From positions 62,001-126,000 of the forward strand of contig NZ_JACIJS010000006.1 in the NCBI RefSeq assembly GCF_014199445.1: DNA of 64,000 nt, written 5' to 3'. Position 1 is the stretch's first letter. Each line of letters opens with the position of its first letter. This document shows, piece by piece, positions 10,542 through 18,700 of the stretch. The position numbers were made by a program, and so were the translations under genes. The notes under the pieces are model-generated. The model saw nothing but the letters and a program-made list of their open reading frames with translations. It did no database searches and had not been told where the DNA came from. The DNA comes from Rubricella aquisinus (GTDB taxonomy: Bacteria; Pseudomonadota; Alphaproteobacteria; Rhodobacterales; Rhodobacteraceae).

Positions 10542-12320
10542 ATGCCAAACCATAGTGAAGAACGCGCAAAGGCGAAATCCCTTGGCCCGATCCGTGGGCT
10601 TATGCCGTTTCTCAAACCCTATCGCTTCTGGATTGTCGCGGCCCTGTTGGCGCTGACCACGACCGCCGCGCTGACCCTGATCCTGCCGGTTGCCGTGCGT
10701 CGTGTGGTCGATGGGTTCCTGACCGAGAGTGTGGCGCAGATGGATGCCTATTTCGGCGCGGCCATCGGGATTGCGGCCTTGCTCGCCATCGGCACGGCCG
10801 TGCGATATGCGCTCGTCACCATCATCGGGGAACGGGTCGTCGCGGATATCCGGCGCGCGGTCTATGACCGGGTGATCGGCATGTCCCCCTCGTTTTATGA
10901 GCGGTTGATGACGGGGGAGGTGCTGAGCCGCCTGACCACCGATACCACGCTGATCCTGTCGGTCGTGTCCTCGTCAATCTCTATCGCGTTGCGCAATGTG
11001 CTGACCTTCTTTGGCGGATTGGTGATGATGCTCTTGACCTCGTTGAAGATGACGGGGTTGGTGCTGTTGATCGTGCCATTGGTGATCGTGCCGATCCTTG
11101 TGCTCGGGCGGCGGTTGCGTCGGTTGAGCCGGGAAAACCAGGACCGGATCGCGGACAGTTCCGCGCAGGCGAATGAGACCTTGCAAGCCGCACAAACCGT
11201 GCAGGCCTACACCCATGAAGGACCGAGCCGCGCGCGATTTGGCGCGCTCACGGAGGCGGCTTTTGGCAGTGCGCGCACTCGGATCAAGGTGCGCGCTGCG
11301 ATGACGGCCATCGTCATTTTCCTCGTGTTCTCCGGCGTTGTGGGCGTGCTGTGGATTGGCGCGCGGGATGTGCGCGCCGATGTGCTGACGCCGGGCACGC
11401 TGGTGCAGTTCCTGATCTATTCGATCCTTGTTGCTGGCTCTGTCGCCTCCCTTTCGGAAGTTTGGGGGGAGGTCATGCGCGCGGCGGGCGCGACAGAACG
11501 GCTGGTCGAATTGCTCAACGCCCATGACGATGTGGATGATCCGAACCAGCCGCAAAAACTGGGCCCGGTCGCGGGCCGGATCGCATTTGAGGACGTGACC
11601 TTTGCTTATCCCGCGCGGCCCGGCCAATCGGCGCTTGATCATGTGAATTTCGTGATTGAGCCGGGGCAGACCGTGGCCATTGTCGGCCCCAGCGGGGCGG
11701 GCAAAACGACGATTTTCCAGATGTTGCTGCGGTTTTATGATCCGATGTCGGGGCGCGTGACACTCGATGGGACCGATATCCGGGATGCCGCCCGCGTCGA
11801 TGTGCGCAACCGTCTGGCGCTGGTGCCGCAAGAGCCGGTGATTTTTGCGGCCTCCGCGATGGAGAATATCCGCTTTGGTCGCCCCGATGCCTCTGATGCG
11901 GAGGTCGAAGCGGCGGCGCGCGCGGCGGCTGCCCATGACTTCCTCACGAAACTGCCCGATGGCTATGACACCTATGTGGGCGAGCGGGGGGTGATGCTCT
12001 CTGGCGGGCAAAAGCAACGGATCGCGATTGCGCGGGCGATCCTGCGCGATGCGCCGGTGCTGTTGCTGGATGAGGCGACCTCCGCCCTTGACGCGGAAAG
12101 TGAGCGCGCGGTGCAACAGGCCGTGGACCTTTTGTCCAAGGACCGAACGACACTGGTGATCGCGCACCGGCTCGCCACGGTGAAAAAGGCGGACCGCATC
12201 ATCGTGATGGAGGATGGTGCGATTGTCGCCACCGGAACCCATGACAGCCTTGTCGCTGAAGGCGGGCTATACGCGCGGCTTGCTCGCTTGCAATTCACCG
12301 CGACCGAAGACGCGGCCTGA
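10542..12320 (+). CDS. ABC exporter, fused membrane and ATPase domains
   Basis: A 592-residue half-transporter that would act as a dimer in the inner membrane. Residues about 20-320 form six membrane helices. The ATPase domain has Walker A GPSGAGKTT (about 382-390), signature LSGGQKQRIAIARAI, Walker B VLLLDEATSALD and the switch histidine in VIAHRLATV. Overall it is MsbA/multidrug-like; the substrate cannot be read. The ATG at 10542 (MPNHSEERAKAKS) is preferred over an upstream in-frame start at 10446, which adds 32 residues of low-complexity sequence. Confidence 0.92.
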   Translation: MPNHSEERAKAKSLGPIRGLMPFLKPYRFWIVAALLALTTTAALTLILPVAVRRVVDGFLTESVAQMDAYFGAAIGIAALLAIGTAVRYALVTIIGERVVADIRRAVYDRVIGMSPSFYERLMTGEVLSRLTTDTTLILSVVSSSISIALRNVLTFFGGLVMMLLTSLKMTGLVLLIVPLVIVPILVLGRRLRRLSRENQDRIADSSAQANETLQAAQTVQAYTHEGPSRARFGALTEAAFGSARTRIKVRAAMTAIVIFLVFSGVVGVLWIGARDVRADVLTPGTLVQFLIYSILVAGSVASLSEVWGEVMRAAGATERLVELLNAHDDVDDPNQPQKLGPVAGRIAFEDVTFAYPARPGQSALDHVNFVIEPGQTVAIVGPSGAGKTTIFQMLLRFYDPMSGRVTLDGTDIRDAARVDVRNRLALVPQEPVIFAASAMENIRFGRPDASDAEVEAAARAAAAHDFLTKLPDGYDTYVGERGVMLSGGQKQRIAIARAILRDAPVLLLDEATSALDAESERAVQQAVDLLSKDRTTLVIAHRLATVKKADRIIVMEDGAIVATGTHDSLVAEGGLYARLARLQFTATEDAA

Positions 12321-12458
12321 CCGGGCCATCCTGCTGACGCAACGACAGGAAATGCACTTACGCTGCGTTTCCTCTTGCTTGGGCCAGCCCCTTCCGCCTC
12401 AATGGTAGCAACGAAAAACGCGCGAGAACGCGCTTGTAACCATTGGGAGGACGGCCAG

Positions 12459-14357
12459 ATGCAAACTGTGGCGACCCTTGCGGACAAAATCGCAATCGAA
12501 AATGCCATGCCGGTCAGCGAGCGCTGGAGCGCAAAGACGGTCTATGAACAACTCAGCCAGACCGCTGCGGCCCATCCCGCGCGCCCTGCCATCAGCTTTC
12601 AGATCAAATCGGGCGAAAAGGATAAGGCCGAAACCCTTTCTTGGGCCGATCTGCATGGCCGTGTGACCCAAGCGGCCAACCTGTTTCGCGCGCTGGGCGT
12701 GGGAGAGGGCGACGTGGTCGCCTATCTCTTGCCCAACGCGAATGAGACGGCGATCACGCTCCTGGCCGGGGCCACGGCGGGGATCGTGAACCCGATCAAC
12801 CCGCTTTTGGAGCCAGAGCAGATCGCCTCCATCCTGCGCGATACGGGCGCGAAAGTGCTGGTGACCCTCGCTCCGATGCCCAAAACCGATGTGGCGGAAA
12901 AGGCGGCCAAGGCTTGCGCGCTGGCACCCAATGTCAAAACCATTCTTGAGGTGGACCTTACCCGCTATCTCAGCCCGCCAGTGAGCTGGATCGCGAAATT
13001 GATCCGGCCCAAGCCCACGGGTGGCCACGCGGCGAAGGTGCTGAATTTCAATGCGGAAATGGCGAAATTCAACGCAGGGGCGCTTGATTTCGATGAGCCG
13101 GGCGACGATGGGATCGCTGCCTATTTCCACACGGGCGGCACGACGGGCATGCCCAAGATCGCCCAGCACCGCCATTCCGGCATGATCTATAACGGATGGT
13201 GCGCCAAGGAGTTGCTGTTTGATGAAAAGGACGTGCTGATCTGCCCCCTACCGCTGTTCCATGTGTTTGCGGCCTATCCGATCCTGATGGCCTGCCTCAG
13301 CACGGGCGCGCATATGGTCCTGCCGACGCCTCAGGGGTATCGCGGCGAGGGCGTGTTCGACAATTTCTGGAAGCTCGTGGAGCGCTATGGCGTGACCTTC
13401 ATGATCACCGTGCCGACGGCAGCCGCCGCCCTGATGCAGCGCCCGGTGAATGCGGACCTCTCGACGCTGAAATACGCGCTTTGTGGCTCCTCCCCCTTGC
13501 CGTTGGAACTGATCAAACGCTTTGAGGCGGCGACAGATGTGAAGATTATCGAAGGCTATGGCATGACGGAGGCGACTTGCCTTGTGTCCTGCAACCCGCC
13601 GGGTGGGGAGCGCAAAGTCGGCTCTGTCGGCCTGCCGATGCCCTACACAGAGGTTCATATCCTGCATTGCGACGCCGATGGGAACGTGACCCATGAATGC
13701 GACGTGGATGAAATCGGGGAGATTTGCGTGTCAAACCCGGGTGTCATTCCCGGCTCCACCTACACGGAGGCGGATAAGAACCACAAACTCTTCGCCAAGG
13801 ACGTGTTCCTGCGCACCGGCGATCTGGGTCGGGTGGATGCGGACGGCTATGTCTATATCACGGGCAGAGCAAAGGATCTGATCATTCGGGGTGGTCACAA
13901 TATCGACCCCGCCCTGATCGAGGAGGCGCTATCGAGCCATCCGGCGGTCGGTTTCGTGGGGGCGATCGGGCAGCCCGATGCCTATTCCGGTGAAATCCCG
14001 ATTGCCTATGTCGAGCTTGTCTCTGGCGCGGAGGTCAGCACGGAGGAGTTGATGGCCCACGCGAAGGAGCACATCACCGAACACGCCGCGATCCCGAAGT
14101 ATATCGAGATCATGGACGAATTACCGAAAACCGCCGTGGGCAAAACGTTGAAGAACGAATTGCGCAAGGCAGCGACCCAGCGTGTGTTCTCCGACGCGCT
14201 CCATGCTGCGGGCGTCGGGGCGACGGTGACGGAGGTCTATGAGGACAAGAAACGCGGGCTGGTCGCGAAGGTCGTCAAAACGGACGAGGACGCGACGGAC
14301 GAGATGGTGCAAACCGTCCTTGGCAGCTTCGCCACCCCATGGGAATGGGGCAGCTAA
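12459..14357 (+). CDS. Acyl-CoA synthetase (AMP-forming, fadD-like)
   Basis: Activates a carboxylic acid to its acyl-CoA through an acyl-adenylate. The 632-residue protein has the adenylate-forming motifs: FHTGGTTGMPK (about 222-232), EGYGMTEATC, YITGRAKDLIIRGGHNIDP and the C-terminal catalytic lysine region PKTAVGKTLKNELRK. The ATG at 12459 has a good Shine-Dalgarno (GGGAGG at 12445-12450); an in-frame start at 12375 is unlikely. The C-terminus extends about 60 residues past the usual end. Substrate chain length is not predictable here. Confidence 0.92.
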   Translation: MQTVATLADKIAIENAMPVSERWSAKTVYEQLSQTAAAHPARPAISFQIKSGEKDKAETLSWADLHGRVTQAANLFRALGVGEGDVVAYLLPNANETAITLLAGATAGIVNPINPLLEPEQIASILRDTGAKVLVTLAPMPKTDVAEKAAKACALAPNVKTILEVDLTRYLSPPVSWIAKLIRPKPTGGHAAKVLNFNAEMAKFNAGALDFDEPGDDGIAAYFHTGGTTGMPKIAQHRHSGMIYNGWCAKELLFDEKDVLICPLPLFHVFAAYPILMACLSTGAHMVLPTPQGYRGEGVFDNFWKLVERYGVTFMITVPTAAAALMQRPVNADLSTLKYALCGSSPLPLELIKRFEAATDVKIIEGYGMTEATCLVSCNPPGGERKVGSVGLPMPYTEVHILHCDADGNVTHECDVDEIGEICVSNPGVIPGSTYTEADKNHKLFAKDVFLRTGDLGRVDADGYVYITGRAKDLIIRGGHNIDPALIEEALSSHPAVGFVGAIGQPDAYSGEIPIAYVELVSGAEVSTEELMAHAKEHITEHAAIPKYIEIMDELPKTAVGKTLKNELRKAATQRVFSDALHAAGVGATVTEVYEDKKRGLVAKVVKTDEDATDEMVQTVLGSFATPWEWGS

Positions 14358-14653
14358 AAGGGGCAGGGGGCGCGGCGCGGCATTGAGCCCCGCCCCGCCC
14401 CCGTCGCCTGCGGCGATGAGTATTTGAGGAAAGATGAATTTGGGGGGTGTGAGAGTGTGCCCGATGGTGGTTCCCCTCTTTGGAGGGGAGCTCTATGGCG
14501 GCCTCCTTTTAATTGTCGGGTTGGTTTGGACAAAAAACCGGGCCGGCCCGCCACGCCGCTCGATCATTTTTGGACGTGGTGCAAGGGGCCTGATCAGGAG
14601 CGGCTTGTGTTTGCATTCTTGACAGCCGCGTGCCGCTCGCCCAAGCCTTGCCC
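14358..14653. repeat. Non-coding gap with a family-typical intergenic repeat
   Basis: A GC-rich stretch between the acyl-CoA synthetase and trkH genes. At about 14404-14437 it holds a GGCGATGAGTATTTGAGGAA-type element. Its core (GGCG, then GTATTT, then a purine-rich run) also appears inverted at about 32281-32309. Such elements recur between genes in Rhodobacteraceae; their role is unknown. No convincing ORF or terminator was seen in the rest of the gap. Confidence 0.4.
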
Positions 14654-16102
14654 ATGATCGCATTGCGCCCTGTCGGATATGTTATTGGCCTCTTGGTGAC
14701 AGCCTTGGGGGCGACCATGGTTCTGCCGATGCTGGCGGATTTGGTCGATCCGATCGGGGATTGGCGGGGGTTTGCGATATCCGCCTCCGTGACGCTGACG
14801 GTGGGGGGGCTTTTGACGCTGTCCTGTGCGTCCGGGCGGACAGGGGCGCTTGATATCCGGCAGACCTTTATCCTCACGGTGGCCACATGGGTCGTGCTGC
14901 CCTTGTTCGGGGCCATTCCGTTTCTGTTTGGCGCGCCGAATGCCACCCTGACGGACGCGTTTTTCGAGGCCGTCTCGGGGCTGACCACCACCGGCTCCAC
15001 CGTGTTCACCGGGCTTGATCAATTGCCGATGGGCACGAACCTGTGGCGCGGCCTCTTGCAATGGTTCGGCGGGATCGGGATCATTGTGGTCGCGATGGCG
15101 TTCCTGCCGTCGCTGCGGGTCGGGGGGATGCAGATTTTCCGCTCCGAAGGCTTTGATACCTTTGGCAAAATCCTGCCGCGCGCGGCGGAAATTGCAGGCA
15201 CCATCTCCGGCATCTACCTCGCGCTGACGCTGATGTGCTTTCTCGCCTATTCCTGGGCCGGGATGCCGTTTTTCGATGCGATGATCCATGCGATGACCAC
15301 CATCGCGACAGGCGGGTTTTCGAGCCATGATGCCTCTTTCGCGGCGTTCAGCGCGAGTGCCGAATATGTCGCCGCGGCCTTCATGCTGATCGCGAGCCTG
15401 CCTTTCGTGCGCTATGTGCAACTGGTCGCAGGCACCGCGCAGCCGCTTTATCGAGACAGTCAGGTGCGGGCCTTTTTCGGCATCGTCATCACGGTCGTTG
15501 CGGTGCTGACCCTGTGGCTGTGGCTGTCGCGCGGCTGGGTCGGGGAGGAGCCGTTTCGCAAGGCGCTGTTCAACGCGGTCTCTCTGATGACCGGCACCGG
15601 CTATGCCAGCGCGGATTACGGGCTTTGGGGCGCGTTTCCGGTTACGTTGATGTTCCTCATCGGGCTGATCGGGGGCTGCGCGGGCTCCACCTGCTGTTCG
15701 ATCAAGGTGTTCCGGTTTCAGCTCCTGTGGGCCGGGCTGATCACCCAGGTGCGCCAGATCGTCAGCCCGTCGGGCGTGTTCACGCCGCGCTATCAAAACC
15801 GGCCCGTCAGTCAGGATGTCATGTCCTCGGTCATGGCGTTTTTCGTGATGTTCATCATTACCCTGTTTGCGGTGGCAACGATCCTTGGGCTGATGGGGCT
15901 CGATACGCTGACATCGGTGTCGGGTGCTGCGACAGCACTTGCCAATATCGGGCCGGGGCTGGGGCCGATCATCGGGCCTGCGGGGAATTTCGCGGATTTG
16001 CCCGATGGCGCGAAATGGGTGCTGGCGATCACCATGCTGATCGGGCGGCTGGAGTTGATGAGCGTCTACGTCCTGTTCACCATCGCATTCTGGAGGGGCT
16101 GA
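14654..16102 (+). CDS. trkH: TrkH-family potassium uptake protein
   Basis: Membrane subunit of the Trk K+ uptake system, about 482 residues from the ATG at 14654 (an alternative at 14630 adds 8). The four selectivity-filter loops are visible as TTTGSTVF, TTIATGGFS, MTGTGYAS and LANIGPGLG, each with the conserved glycine. Ten or more membrane helices. The partner TrkA is not in the window. The stop codon overlaps the next start (TGATG at 16100-16104). Confidence 0.93.
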   Translation: MIALRPVGYVIGLLVTALGATMVLPMLADLVDPIGDWRGFAISASVTLTVGGLLTLSCASGRTGALDIRQTFILTVATWVVLPLFGAIPFLFGAPNATLTDAFFEAVSGLTTTGSTVFTGLDQLPMGTNLWRGLLQWFGGIGIIVVAMAFLPSLRVGGMQIFRSEGFDTFGKILPRAAEIAGTISGIYLALTLMCFLAYSWAGMPFFDAMIHAMTTIATGGFSSHDASFAAFSASAEYVAAAFMLIASLPFVRYVQLVAGTAQPLYRDSQVRAFFGIVITVVAVLTLWLWLSRGWVGEEPFRKALFNAVSLMTGTGYASADYGLWGAFPVTLMFLIGLIGGCAGSTCCSIKVFRFQLLWAGLITQVRQIVSPSGVFTPRYQNRPVSQDVMSSVMAFFVMFIITLFAVATILGLMGLDTLTSVSGAATALANIGPGLGPIIGPAGNFADLPDGAKWVLAITMLIGRLELMSVYVLFTIAFWRG

Positions 16103-17679
16103 TGCCGACACTCGGGCAACGATTGGCAAAGGCGCTTGCCGCGCGGGGGGTGACCACCCTGTTCGGTATTCCGGGCGTGCATAATGTTGAACTGTACCGT
16201 GGGATTGAGGCGGCGGGGCTCTCTCATGTGCTGGCGCGGCATGAGCAGGGCGCGGGGTTCATGGCCGACGGTTATGCGCGGGTGACCGGGCAGCCCGGTG
16301 TGGCGCTTGTTATTTCAGGGCCGGGTTTGACGAATATCATGACGCCAATGGCGCAGGCATGGTCCGACAGCGTGCCAATGCTGGTGATCTCTGCCACGTT
16401 GGAGGCGCGGGATCGCGGTGCGCGCATCGGTCGGCTTCATGACATGCCGGATCAAGAGGGCGCGGCGCGCGCGGCATCTGGGCAATCCTTCACGGCGTCC
16501 ACACCTGCCATGCTTTGGGATCAGTTGGAGGCGGCGTTCGCGTCTTTCGCGCAGGCGCGGCCCGGACCGGTGCATATCCAAATCCCCCTTGACGTGTTGG
16601 CCGCAGAGGCCGGGCCAGCGCCCGCACCACGCCCCCTACCGCGCAGGCCCGGGGCGGACGCTGTGGCCCTGTCTGACGCAGCCCGGATGATCGCGGCGGC
16701 AAAACGGCCCCTGATGGTGCTTGGCGGCGGCGCGTGGAGCGGGGCAGAGGGGCTGTCGGCGTTGAGCGAACGCGCCTCCATCCCGCTTTTCACCACCTAT
16801 GCGGCGCGGGGTATCGCGGCGCCGGATCATCCGATGTGGCTTGGCGCGACGCTCGCGCGGGCGCGCGCGGCGGAGGTCTTTGCCCGCGCCGATCTGGTGA
16901 TCGCCATCGGAACCGAATTGGCGGAGACCGACCTGTGGCGCGCGCATCCGGGCCATGACTGCCCAATGATCCGCGTGGATATCGACCCGGCGCAGTTGAG
17001 CGCGCGGCATCGCGCTGACCTTGCCATTTGCGCGGATGCGGGGGCGTTTGCCGGCGCACTCGATATGCCGGACGAGAGCCGTAGCGCGTGGACGCAAAAG
17101 GAGGTGCGCGCATGGCGTGACAATCTCACGGCATCCGCCATGCAAGAGCGGCCGGAGCCCGCGCGCGTGATCCCTCATCTGACGGAGGCGCTGACGCCCC
17201 GGTCCTGCGTGGTATCCGACATGACCGGTCTGGCCTATCTCGGCAAAGAGGTCGTGCCGCTGCCGCAGGGGGCACGGTGGCATCATCCTTTCGGCTTTGG
17301 CACCTTGGGCTATGGCCTGCCCGCAGCGATCGGCGCAAAGGTCGCGGATCCGGCGCGGGAAGTGATCTGCATCGCGGGCGATTACGGGCTGCAATACACC
17401 ATTCAGGAGCTTGGCACGGCGGTGGAGTTGGGGCTGGGCCTGCCGATCCTCCTGTGGGACAATGCAAAGTTGGGTGAGATCGAAGTGGCGATGCAAACCG
17501 CGCAAATGCCGCCCATCGCGATTGCCGCGCAAAACCCCGATTTTGTCGCCCTTGCGCGGGCTTACGGGGCGGCGGGGTGCGAGTTGGCGCGGTTGCGCGA
17601 TCTGGGGGCCGTCCTGCGCGATGCGTTTGCTGCTGACCGGCCGATGCTGATCCGCATCACTCCTGAGACGCCGGAATAA
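16102..17679 (+). CDS. ThDP-dependent decarboxylase of the acetolactate-synthase family
   Basis: A 525-residue three-domain ThDP enzyme. The N-terminal Pyr domain has the catalytic glutamate in RHEQGAGFMADGYARVTGQ (E48). The central domain is acetohydroxyacid-synthase-like, and the C-terminal PP domain has the metal/ThDP motif as AGDYGLQY followed about 24 residues later by LLWDN. The FGIPGVHNVELYRG start resembles enzymes annotated as 5-guanidino-2-oxopentanoate decarboxylase (AruI) rather than true IlvB; no small subunit gene is present. The substrate remains an inference. Its 3' end overlaps the convergent next gene by 23 bp. Confidence 0.8.
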   Translation: MPTLGQRLAKALAARGVTTLFGIPGVHNVELYRGIEAAGLSHVLARHEQGAGFMADGYARVTGQPGVALVISGPGLTNIMTPMAQAWSDSVPMLVISATLEARDRGARIGRLHDMPDQEGAARAASGQSFTASTPAMLWDQLEAAFASFAQARPGPVHIQIPLDVLAAEAGPAPAPRPLPRRPGADAVALSDAARMIAAAKRPLMVLGGGAWSGAEGLSALSERASIPLFTTYAARGIAAPDHPMWLGATLARARAAEVFARADLVIAIGTELAETDLWRAHPGHDCPMIRVDIDPAQLSARHRADLAICADAGAFAGALDMPDESRSAWTQKEVRAWRDNLTASAMQERPEPARVIPHLTEALTPRSCVVSDMTGLAYLGKEVVPLPQGARWHHPFGFGTLGYGLPAAIGAKVADPAREVICIAGDYGLQYTIQELGTAVELGLGLPILLWDNAKLGEIEVAMQTAQMPPIAIAAQNPDFVALARAYGAAGCELARLRDLGAVLRDAFAADRPMLIRITPETPE

Positions 17680-18562
17680 GGTCGGGCACGCGGAAATCAG
17701 CGATCACCGGGTAATGGTCCGTTGGCCATTCGCCATCGAATTGGCGACGCATCACCATGGGTGCACCGACAGGGACAATGCCGCCCGCATAGGCGATATG
17801 ATCAATCGCGCCAAACAGATTAAAGCCCCTGTTGAAATGATAGGTGGACCCCTCCACGGGGGAGAAGGTCATCCCCGCCGCCTCATGGATGTCCACCGCC
17901 TCATCACCCGCGCGCGCGTTCAGATCACCAACAAGGAACACCGGCGCGCCGGCCTCCATCAACGGGGCCATGCGGCGGACAACCAGATCGGCGGACAATC
18001 GGCGGTTGGACCAGCTTTTGAACTCGTAATGCACGTTATAGACGGTGAAGGGCTGTTTCCCGTCCTGTTCAAACGTCACCCAACTGGCAAAGGCCGGGAA
18101 GGAGCCGTTGAAGGTGCGGGAATAGATCACATCAGGCGTATCGGAGAAAAAGAACCAGCCCTGATCCCGCACGCGGACCCTGTCCGCGCGGTACAGGATC
18201 GGTTGGGTGGAGGGAAAGCTGCGCGGATCACCCACGGCAGCGGCGGCATAGCCGGGGTTCTGGGCCAACAGCCAGTCAAGGGTGAGGTTCACATCGCCCC
18301 CGCTGCCGCCGCCGAAACTTTCCATCTCCTGAAAGGCGATGATATCGGCCTGCAATGCCTTGAAGGCCTGATCAAGCGGCCCTTTGCGCCGTTCCCAATC
18401 ACCAACGGACCACGCGCCTGCCGCCCGCCCGAGGATGATGTAATGCACATTGTAGGTGCCAATGCGCAACGTGTCAGGCGCGGGGGGCGGTGGCAGGGGC
18501 GTTTCGCTGGCGCAGGCACTCAACAGGCCCACCAGCGCGCAGATCTTAAGCCATAGCCGCAT
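17657..18562 (-). CDS. Endonuclease/exonuclease/phosphatase-family lipoprotein
   Basis: A 301-residue protein with a lipoprotein signal (MRLWLKICALVGLLSACAS, lipobox LSAC). The EEP fold is indicated by RIGTYNVHYI near the N-terminus, IIAFQEME (catalytic glutamate), YNVHYEFKS, VFLVGDLNARAGD and the C-terminal WPTDHYPVIADF (Asp-His pair). Membrane anchoring outside the cytoplasm suggests action on extracellular DNA or phosphoesters. The mechanism is from the family; the substrate is unknown. Confidence 0.85.
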   Translation of the reverse strand: MRLWLKICALVGLLSACASETPLPPPPAPDTLRIGTYNVHYIILGRAAGAWSVGDWERRKGPLDQAFKALQADIIAFQEMESFGGGSGGDVNLTLDWLLAQNPGYAAAAVGDPRSFPSTQPILYRADRVRVRDQGWFFFSDTPDVIYSRTFNGSFPAFASWVTFEQDGKQPFTVYNVHYEFKSWSNRRLSADLVVRRMAPLMEAGAPVFLVGDLNARAGDEAVDIHEAAGMTFSPVEGSTYHFNRGFNLFGAIDHIAYAGGIVPVGAPMVMRRQFDGEWPTDHYPVIADFRVPDLIPASQE

Positions 18563-18640
18563 GTCTATTCCCTCATCGTCCCAGGGCAGCCTATCGGGCG
18601 TGGCCGCTCCTGTCCTTCACGATAGCGTGCATACGGGCAC

Positions 18641-18673
18641 AAAAAAACCGGCGCAGGATGGTCCTGCGCCGGT
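18641..18673 (-). terminator. Intrinsic terminator of the TRAP permease gene
   Basis: Perfect 12-bp stem (ACCGGCGCAGGA with its complement, 18647-18658 and 18662-18673) with a 3-nt loop. Read on the minus strand it is followed by a run of seven T (18641-18647). It lies 28 bp past the stop of the TRAP permease gene. Confidence 0.9.
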
Positions 18674-18700
18674 CTTTGTCTTGGGGGTTGGGCGGTGCCG

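Noticed and set aside
14594-16129. Long open frame antisense to trkH (511 codons)
   Set aside because: High-GC shadow frame rich in Arg, His, Gln and Pro, fully overlapping a well-supported gene; no family motif.
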